A DNA stretch of 64,000 nt from Bacillota bacterium (lineage in GTDB: Bacteria; Bacillota; Clostridia; Lachnospirales; Lachnospiraceae). Under the pieces are notes generated by a model that worked only from the letters and a program-made list of their open reading frames with translations, was not told where the DNA came from and ran no database searches. Below, piece by piece: positions 58,021 through 64,000 of this stretch (positions within the stretch are counted from its first letter, which is position 1; the number at the start of each line of letters is the position of its first letter). Made by a program: the position numbers and the translations under genes. Location: contig JAFAFU010000073.1 in NCBI GenBank assembly GCA_023423335.1, forward strand, positions 62,001 to 126,000, read 5' to 3'.

Positions 58021-59331
58021 ATGGAAGGATTAAAGTCTGTTCTTGAGTTCTTTACAGGCCAGATATTCAGAAATCCTGCATATTTTATGGGGATAGTAGT
58101 ATTGATTGGGTGTATATTTCAAAAAAAGGATGCAAAAGGTACTTTGATTTCCGTAATTAAAACGATTGTCGGTATGATGATTTTAAGCATCGGCTCCGGT
58201 CAGCTTAAAAACGCCTCCCAGAGTGTCATAGAAATATTTACGGCACGTATGGGGATTCAGGGAGTCAGTACGGACATGTGGACCGCAGTTTATGCTTATA
58301 TTGACGAATTAAATCTGATTAACATGGGGAATATTGCCACGGTTATGATTACCGCCTGGATTGTGAACCTGATCCTGGCAAGAATAACCCCAATAAAAAC
58401 AATATACCTGACCGGACATGTTGCATATTGTGACAGTGCCTTTATAACATTTTTCTTATACAGAATGTGTGATTTAAAAGGCGCCCCGCTGTTTATAGCA
58501 GCAACCCTTGCCTGTGCGGTATACTGGTGGCTGTTCCCGACCCTGCTGCGAAAATTCCTTACTCCTTTGCTGGGGGATACACCGCTCACTCTTGGACATA
58601 ACCTTTGTATCTCGGGTATAATTACAATCAAGCTCTCAAAGCTGTTCGGCAAGCAGGAGGACAGTGCGGAGAAGCTGAAGCTTCCAGGCTGGCTGTCCAT
58701 ATTCAAGGATTCGATTGTTGCCTACAGCATTATTATGGGATTGATCTATCTGATTATCGTTTTGGTCAGCGGACCGGAGATTGTCGCTGCAAAATCAGGA
58801 GGGACAAACTATATCTTATTTGGTATCAACCAGGGCTTTACTATGGCAGTGGGTGTCTATGTACTGCTTGCAGGTGTACGGATGTTCCTGAATGAGTTGA
58901 TTCCGGCCTTCAAGGGCTTTTCCGATAAATTAATTCCGGGCGCGATTGCGGCTGTGGACAGTCCTGTGTTCTGGTCCTATGCACCAACTGCCGCCATGCT
59001 TGGTTTCTTATGTACGGTAGTAGGCCAGTTTGTCGGTGTCGGTATCCTTCTTCTTTTCGGTTCCAGTGTAATCGCAATTCCGAGTGTAATCCCGCTGTTC
59101 TTCGGCGGTTGTACCCTGGGTGTATTCGCAAATTCTACCGGCGGCTGGAAAGGCACAATGATTACTACCTTTATTATGGGTATTGTAGTAATATGCGGCA
59201 GTGCAGGCTTAGCAGCGTTACTCGGCTCAGGTTTTGTTCCCGGACATTCTGACTGGAGCACCTTATGGCTGGCGGTGATTGCTCTCCTTAGATTAATCTT
59301 TGGATCGCCTTCTGCCGCTCCGGCAGCATAA
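58021..59331 (+). CDS. PTS EIIC component, ascorbate (UlaA/SgaT) type
   Basis: The 436-residue membrane protein has about 11-12 helices. The pattern fits UlaA/SgaT: FTGQIFRNPAYFMGIVVLIG at the start, TIVGMMILSIGSGQLKNASQ, the NELIPAFKGFSDKLIPGAIA stretch and the IPSVIPLFFGGCTLGVFANS repeat near the end. UlaA transports L-ascorbate, but distant members take other sugars or acids. AGGAGGAG precedes the ATG. Confidence 0.87.
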   Translation: MEGLKSVLEFFTGQIFRNPAYFMGIVVLIGCIFQKKDAKGTLISVIKTIVGMMILSIGSGQLKNASQSVIEIFTARMGIQGVSTDMWTAVYAYIDELNLINMGNIATVMITAWIVNLILARITPIKTIYLTGHVAYCDSAFITFFLYRMCDLKGAPLFIAATLACAVYWWLFPTLLRKFLTPLLGDTPLTLGHNLCISGIITIKLSKLFGKQEDSAEKLKLPGWLSIFKDSIVAYSIIMGLIYLIIVLVSGPEIVAAKSGGTNYILFGINQGFTMAVGVYVLLAGVRMFLNELIPAFKGFSDKLIPGAIAAVDSPVFWSYAPTAAMLGFLCTVVGQFVGVGILLLFGSSVIAIPSVIPLFFGGCTLGVFANSTGGWKGTMITTFIMGIVVICGSAGLAALLGSGFVPGHSDWSTLWLAVIALLRLIFGSPSAAPAA

Positions 59332-59358
59332 TTGTATAATAAGGAGACGTAAATAATA

Positions 59359-60309
59359 ATGAAAACGATAAAAACGGTAAACGGACTCATCTCACCGGAT
59401 GAACTAGGTTTTACGGATATTCACGACCATGTATGGAAATCAGGCGGACTGGAGGTAAGGGAAGACAAAGATTTCGGCATGGAAAGTATAGAGAAATCCC
59501 ACCAGGAATTGATCTCCTTTGCAGAGGCCGGAGGAAAATCACTGGTTGATATGCAGCCCATCGGTCTTGGACGAGGCATTAAGGAACTGAAGGAAATTGC
59601 CAGGGATACAGGAGTTAACCTGATCGCCATAACCGGTTTTCATCGGGGAAGCCTATATGATAAAGCACATTTTGTACATAAATACAGCATTGAGCAGCTG
59701 ACGGAAATCGTATTGTCGGAAGTCTTGCAGGGCATTGAGGTAAATGACTTCTGCGGACCGTATACAGAGCATTCGGATGTTTTGCCCGGATTAATAAAAG
59801 CAGGAAGCAGCTACTATAAAATATCACCGTTAGAAGAGAAGCTGATGAAGGTGGTAGCAAATGTGAGCAAAAAAACCGGAATTCCGATCAATACACATAC
59901 CCATTACGGAACCATGGGGGTAGAGCAGGCAAGGATATTTAAAAAGGAAGGTATCGAGCCCTGCAAAATCTGTATCGGCCATCTGGACCGGAATGCGGAC
60001 CTGGTATATCATCAGCAGGTATTAAAAGAAGGGGTTTATGTCCAATATGATTGTGTTGCCCGCGTAAAATATCATCCCTTATCCGACACGATGGAGCTTA
60101 TAAAAAATTTAAGTGAACTTGGCTATGCAGACCGAATCATGATAGGCGGTGACTGGGGCCGGGCCTCTTATCTGAAAGCTTATGGCGGAGAACCGGGACT
60201 GGAGTTCATACCGAAGCAGCTGCCGTCATTAATGAAGCTGTATGGAATTTCCGAAGAAGTGATTCAAAGGATATTTATTGATAATCCGAAGGGATATTTG
60301 GCGTACTAG
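59359..60309 (+). CDS. Phosphotriesterase-like lactonase (COG1735)
   Basis: This 316-residue TIM-barrel amidohydrolase shows all metal ligands: HDH in GFTDIHDHVW, the bridging Lys in YYKISPLEE, His in INTHTHYG, His in IGHLDRNADL and Asp in MIGGDWGRAS. Some Firmicutes members of this family hydrolyse phosphorylated sugar lactones rather than phosphotriesters. In this PTS operon it most likely opens a lactone phosphate formed from the imported substrate. AAGGAG precedes the ATG. Confidence 0.85.
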   Translation: MKTIKTVNGLISPDELGFTDIHDHVWKSGGLEVREDKDFGMESIEKSHQELISFAEAGGKSLVDMQPIGLGRGIKELKEIARDTGVNLIAITGFHRGSLYDKAHFVHKYSIEQLTEIVLSEVLQGIEVNDFCGPYTEHSDVLPGLIKAGSSYYKISPLEEKLMKVVANVSKKTGIPINTHTHYGTMGVEQARIFKKEGIEPCKICIGHLDRNADLVYHQQVLKEGVYVQYDCVARVKYHPLSDTMELIKNLSELGYADRIMIGGDWGRASYLKAYGGEPGLEFIPKQLPSLMKLYGISEEVIQRIFIDNPKGYLAY

Positions 60310-60349
60310 CGTTATGACAATTGTCAAAGGATATTACCGGAGAGATATA

Positions 60350-61195
60350 ATGAAATTAATTGCGGACAGAAAAATATCAATGCTATCCTTTGATTTGGAC
60401 GGAACTCTGCTGAATAGCAATTCAGAAATCAGCAATCTTACCCTGGACAGAATTCAGGAGGCCATGAAGAAAGGGGTAAGGGTAACCCTTGCTACAGGCA
60501 GGGTTCCGCCAATGCTGGAGGTGTATGCGGATATTCTGGGGATCGACGGGCCCTATGTTTCAGCTAATGGTGCATTGATTGTACATCATAAAAGTAAGAA
60601 TATCCTATATGAAAAAAGGATATCCGTACCGCAGCTTATGGAAATCTGCAGCTTTTTAAACAGACACGGGCCGCATTACTCCCTTCAGACAGGGACAGTG
60701 CTTTATTATACAAATGAAAATCCTCGTATACACATGTTGGATAAATATAATGAGATTGCCCGCAGGAACGGGAGGGCAGCTTCGAAGTTCGCCTATCTGA
60801 AGGGAGAGGAAGCTCTTTTACCGGCGGAGGCAGTATATAAATTGATCATTCAGCCCCAGACGGAAGCTTTGTCCGGCATACTAAAGGAATATCTGGAGGG
60901 GAGCAGATATTTTGACTATACCTATAGCATGGCGGGACTCTTTGAAGTTACGGCAAAAGGCACGGATAAAGGGGCCGGCATAAGTAAAGTAGCGCAGTAT
61001 TATCATATTCCCATGAAGGAAGTATGTGTATTTGGCGATTATGATAATGATATCAGCGCATTCCGAAAGGCAGGGGTCAGTATAGCCATGGGGAATGCCT
61101 GCGACAGCCTGAAGGAGATAGCTGCGTATCATACGGCATCCAATGATGAGAATGGAATAGCAAAAGCAATCGATGCAATATGGAAATGCCTGTAG
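60350..61195 (+). CDS. Cof-type HAD-IIB hydrolase
   Basis: The 281-residue protein has motif I SFDLDGTLLNSN, motif II in VTLATGR, a cap domain (85-200) and motif IV VFGDYDNDISAF followed by VSIAMGNACDSLKE, the standard Cof/YidA layout of sugar-phosphate phosphatases. The ATG at 60350 follows GGAGAG; starts at 60278 and 60314 are in frame but unsupported. It lies in the PTS operon and may remove a toxic sugar phosphate. Confidence 0.85.
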   Translation: MKLIADRKISMLSFDLDGTLLNSNSEISNLTLDRIQEAMKKGVRVTLATGRVPPMLEVYADILGIDGPYVSANGALIVHHKSKNILYEKRISVPQLMEICSFLNRHGPHYSLQTGTVLYYTNENPRIHMLDKYNEIARRNGRAASKFAYLKGEEALLPAEAVYKLIIQPQTEALSGILKEYLEGSRYFDYTYSMAGLFEVTAKGTDKGAGISKVAQYYHIPMKEVCVFGDYDNDISAFRKAGVSIAMGNACDSLKEIAAYHTASNDENGIAKAIDAIWKCL

Positions 61196-61219
61196 ATTGA
61201 GTCGGAAAAGAGGAAAAAG

Positions 61220-62938
61220 ATGATATATAAAGGGAATGCAGTGTCGGAAGGAATAGCGATCGGTAAGGTGATGCTTTATCAGCCCTTTGTACCCCGGGTA
61301 GAAGAAGGAAGGATATTAAAGGAATTTGCCGGACACAGTATGGAGCAATTAAAGGCTGTTCTTGCCAAGAGCAGGCAGGAGCTTCATACTATCCTGGACA
61401 GCTTGGAGAAAGCAGGCAATGACAAATATATGATATTTCAGGCCCATCTGGATATTTTGGAGGATGAGGTAATCCTGGGAGATATAGCAGACAGTATAAA
61501 AAATGACTGCTATAATCCGGATTGGGCCATTTTTCAGATTTATAATAAGTATATCAGCAAATTGGAGGAAAGCAGGGAGGCTCTGATCAGGGAGAGGGCA
61601 GCTGATTTAAGGGATGTCCGTAACCGGCTGCTACGTAACTGGAATGGTATAGAGGAATGCAGCCTGGACCGGCTAAAGGAGCCGGTGATCGTAGTGGCTT
61701 ATGATTTGCTGCCGTCCGATACGGCTGCAATGGATAAAAGCAAAGTACTGGCGATTATTACGGAAGCGGGAAGCAGGACCTCCCATACGGCTATCATAGC
61801 CAGAAGCTATGAAATCCCTGCAATTGTCAGCCTCCGGGGAGCGTTAATGCTCTTTAAAGAGGAAGAACTGGTGGTTGCGGATGCCATAGACGGTGAGATC
61901 CGGACGGACTTGGAGGAGAAAGAATTAGAGCATTACAGAAACAAACGGAGCGAGTACCTCCGGACTGTTGCGGAAACCAGGCAATATATTGATAAACCCG
62001 CCAATACGAAAGAGGGCAGACATATAGACATCGGGTTAAATATTGGCGGCCTTGACGATAGCATCCAGATTAATCCGGGCCAAGCGGATCTGGTCGGATT
62101 GTTCCGAACCGAATTCATGTACATGAATTCGGATACTCTTCCGACAGAAGAGCAACAGAGGAAGGTTTATAAAAAAGTTCTCCTGACCTTTCGGAATAAA
62201 CCGGTAGTATTACGGACCCTTGACGTCGGCGGGGATAAGACGCTGCCCTGCCTTTCGCTCCCGAAGGAGGACAATCCGTTTCTGGGTAAGCGGGCGCTGC
62301 GATTATGCTTTGACCGGATCGATCTTTTCAAGACACAGCTTCGGGCTGCACTTAAGGCATCCGTATTCGGGGATCTGTGGATTATGTTTCCGATGGTAGG
62401 CAGCCTGGATGATATCAGGAAAGCGAAAGGAATTCTGGAGGAGGTGAAGAAGGAATTAAGGGCAGAGGGTACGGCGTTTAAGGAGACTGTCAAGGTAGGC
62501 ATAATGATTGAGATTCCTTCCATTGCCATAATAGCGGAAAAAGCAGCAGGGGAAGTGGATTTTGCAAGTATCGGCACGAATGATCTGTGTCAGTATTTGC
62601 TCGCCGCAGACAGAATCAACCCGGAAGTCGGAAGCTATTATCAAAGCTATCACCCGGCATTATTTTCCCTGATAGGACATGTGGCCGCCAAATTTGGTGA
62701 AGCAGGCAAACCGATCTGCGTATGCGGTGAGCTGGGCGGAGATGAGCTTGCAGCACCGGTTCTGGTTGGGCTGGGTATTGGTAAATTAAGTATGGGCATA
62801 TCCTCCGTGGCGCGAATCAAGAGATGTTTGTCAGGTCTGACAATGGAGCAGATGAGGACTTATGCCGATGCTGTCCGGGAGATGGATACCTCTGCAGAGG
62901 TGGAAGCATATCTGCGAAAGGTTTTGAAGCCGTCTTAA
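61220..62938 (+). CDS. ptsI: PTS enzyme I, operon-specific copy
   Basis: A 572-residue EI of full length. The phospho-His lies in GSRTSHTAIIAR (about residue 191). The PEP-binding domain has LFRTEFMYMNSDTLPTEEQQ, VVLRTLDVGGDK, IEIPS, ASIGTNDLCQYLLAADR and the C-terminal catalytic Cys in ICVCGELGG. EI moves phosphate from PEP to HPr. It sits directly before an HPr gene in a catabolic operon, so it is probably a dedicated copy in addition to the housekeeping one. Confidence 0.92.
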   Translation: MIYKGNAVSEGIAIGKVMLYQPFVPRVEEGRILKEFAGHSMEQLKAVLAKSRQELHTILDSLEKAGNDKYMIFQAHLDILEDEVILGDIADSIKNDCYNPDWAIFQIYNKYISKLEESREALIRERAADLRDVRNRLLRNWNGIEECSLDRLKEPVIVVAYDLLPSDTAAMDKSKVLAIITEAGSRTSHTAIIARSYEIPAIVSLRGALMLFKEEELVVADAIDGEIRTDLEEKELEHYRNKRSEYLRTVAETRQYIDKPANTKEGRHIDIGLNIGGLDDSIQINPGQADLVGLFRTEFMYMNSDTLPTEEQQRKVYKKVLLTFRNKPVVLRTLDVGGDKTLPCLSLPKEDNPFLGKRALRLCFDRIDLFKTQLRAALKASVFGDLWIMFPMVGSLDDIRKAKGILEEVKKELRAEGTAFKETVKVGIMIEIPSIAIIAEKAAGEVDFASIGTNDLCQYLLAADRINPEVGSYYQSYHPALFSLIGHVAAKFGEAGKPICVCGELGGDELAAPVLVGLGIGKLSMGISSVARIKRCLSGLTMEQMRTYADAVREMDTSAEVEAYLRKVLKPS

Positions 62939-63030
62939 GAATACGGAGAAGAAAAAGCAGAACAGACAGAACAGTTAAAACATAAAAGCATTTAATGAAC
63001 ATGAAAATAAAGCAGAAGGAAAGTGAGAGC

Positions 63031-63309
63031 GTGTATAAAAGAAAAATCATGGTAGTTAATCCGACAGGCCTCCATGCCCGGCCGGCTACTGAATTTGTAA
63101 GCGAAGCCAAGAAATTCGGAAGTGCGATTCATATTAGACATATTGGAGAAGACAGTGAATTTGTGAATGGTAAATCCGTTATTATGCTTCTTACCCTGGG
63201 AATTGGACAGGGGGAGGAGATTGAGATTGCCGCCGAAGGCACGGACGAAAGGCAGGCAGTGGATGCCCTTATAAATCTGGTACAGGGAGGCTTCGGAGAA
63301 TTATCATAA
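63031..63309 (+). CDS. ptsH: HPr phosphocarrier, operon-specific copy
   Basis: With GTG 63031 as start (AAGGAAAGTG upstream) the product has 92 residues and the phospho-His falls at position 15 (NPTGLHARPATEF). This is the normal place. The frame is open to ATG 62995, which would give an unusual 12-residue extension. The regulatory serine region NGKSVIMLLTLGI is present, so HPr kinase could act on it. Confidence 0.87.
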   Translation: MYKRKIMVVNPTGLHARPATEFVSEAKKFGSAIHIRHIGEDSEFVNGKSVIMLLTLGIGQGEEIEIAAEGTDERQAVDALINLVQGGFGELS

Positions 63310-63353
63310 TGTCACAGTATCGGGCATTAACGAGTCGGGAAAGGAGTTCATCT

Positions 63354-64000
63354 ATGAAGGTGACATTATTGCTGGAGAATACCAGTTTATTCTGCGTATA
63401 TCTCAATGCGGAACATGGGTTTTCTGCATGGATAGAGGATGAGGACATTAAGGTATTGTTTGATTTCGGCTTTTCGGATAAATTCATTAAGAATGCAGAG
63501 GAGCTTGGCATTGATCTGAGAACAGCGGACTACATAATCCTGTCCCATTGTCATCGGGATCATTCCGGAGGGCTGAAGCATCTGATGAAGTATTACAGAG
63601 AGCATGCAATGTTTCGAAAGCCGGTTTTCCTGGTTTCGCAGGAGGGAATCTTTGCAAAACGGTATAACTTTGAGAAAAACCATTCCTCCGGTCTGGATAT
63701 CAGCAGGGAAGCTCTGGATGAATTCTTCCAGGTCAGGATTATTGATAAGCCGGTATGGCTTACCGATCATTTATGTTATATGGGAATCACAGAACAGACC
63801 AATGATTATGAGCATAAGGTTCCGCAGAAAGCGAAAAAGCTGCAGGATGGAAAATGGATTGATGACGTAGTGGATGAGGATACTCAGCTGTGCTATCGGC
63901 ATAAAAATGGGAAAGAGGTCAGTATCATAGCCGCATGCGCCCATTATGGAATCTGTAATATCATGGAATATGCGAAAAAGCTCACCCATGCCGACCGGAT
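63354..64000 (+). CDS. MBL-fold metallo-hydrolase, 3' truncated by window edge
   Basis: ATG 63354 follows AAGGAG and the frame is open to the window end (215 residues). It has the metallo-beta-lactamase motif SHCHRDHSGGLKHL (about residues 63-76) and a later AACAHYGICNI His. The pattern resembles COG1237, which includes dihydropterin-phosphate-type synthases from archaea. It lies 45 bp after ptsH and may be the last or next gene of the PTS operon; a lactonase role, as for UlaG, is possible but unproven. Confidence 0.78.
   Translation, partial: MKVTLLLENTSLFCVYLNAEHGFSAWIEDEDIKVLFDFGFSDKFIKNAEELGIDLRTADYIILSHCHRDHSGGLKHLMKYYREHAMFRKPVFLVSQEGIFAKRYNFEKNHSSGLDISREALDEFFQVRIIDKPVWLTDHLCYMGITEQTNDYEHKVPQKAKKLQDGKWIDDVVDEDTQLCYRHKNGKEVSIIAACAHYGICNIMEYAKKLTHADR

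Overview
The window reads as a chromosomal segment of a low- to medium-GC, probably spore-forming member of the Clostridia, most likely Lachnospiraceae-like. The evidence is consensus sigma-A promoters and strong AGGAGG ribosome sites, a CIRCE-controlled hsp20, YtrA-type GntR regulators, a LytR-CpsA-Psr protein, a YhbD-bactofilin pair, a LysM/GH18 spore-lytic-type protein, SLH anchoring, and tRNAs without encoded CCA. No rRNA or CRISPR array is present. The species cannot be fixed from the sequence alone.

Layout. 1-0.65 kb: 3' end of an M42 aminopeptidase. 0.8-11.7 kb: a series of one-component regulators, each controlling its own membrane module (TetR + two-gene exporter; TetR + three-gene exporter in one translationally coupled operon; PadR + DUF1700 + DUF4097; GntR + ABC exporter). 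Several regulators have a palindrome lying on the -10 box of their own promoter. 11.7-15.5 kb: a PGQ-repeat protein encoded by a minisatellite, hsp20, a zinc-ribbon membrane protein and a YhbD-bactofilin operon. 15.7-18.1 kb: two paralogous XRE/TPR regulators of the PlcR/Rgg (RRNPP) type and, convergent to them, an unlisted 52-codon gene for a secreted pro-peptide. This is a candidate peptide quorum-sensing system. 18.1-28.3 kb: a degenerate-GGDEF/EAL protein, tRNA-Val, and ordinary enzymes and regulators. 28.5-36.6 kb: a block that looks more GC-rich by eye, encoding a tandem PAS-AraC regulator, a PAS-like protein and a 1934-residue SLH-anchored surface protein.

36.7-46.8 kb is an accessory region that ends at tRNA-Gly(GCC). 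Two partial copies of the tRNA 3' end (39430, 44852) upstream of the intact gene (46719-46790) mark old integration sites. Between them lie a MerR operon, a HEPN/MNT pair, a flavin reductase, an apparently intact tyrosine integrase, a frameshifted and truncated integrase, a Clp_N-like/TIR protein (candidate defence effector), two small membrane proteins, an oriT-like set of hairpins and a relaxase remnant. 46.9-54.7 kb returns to core-like genes and ends with a YtrABC-like GntR/ABC operon.

55.0-64.0 kb is a long catabolic operon. It has a PRD regulator carrying its own EIIB-like and EIIA domains, a class II aldolase-like protein, ascorbate-type PTS EIIB and EIIC, a phosphotriesterase-like lactonase, a HAD phosphatase, and dedicated EI and HPr, followed by an MBL-fold hydrolase that runs off the window. 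The cluster encodes a complete phosphorelay, with EIIA present only as a domain of the regulator.
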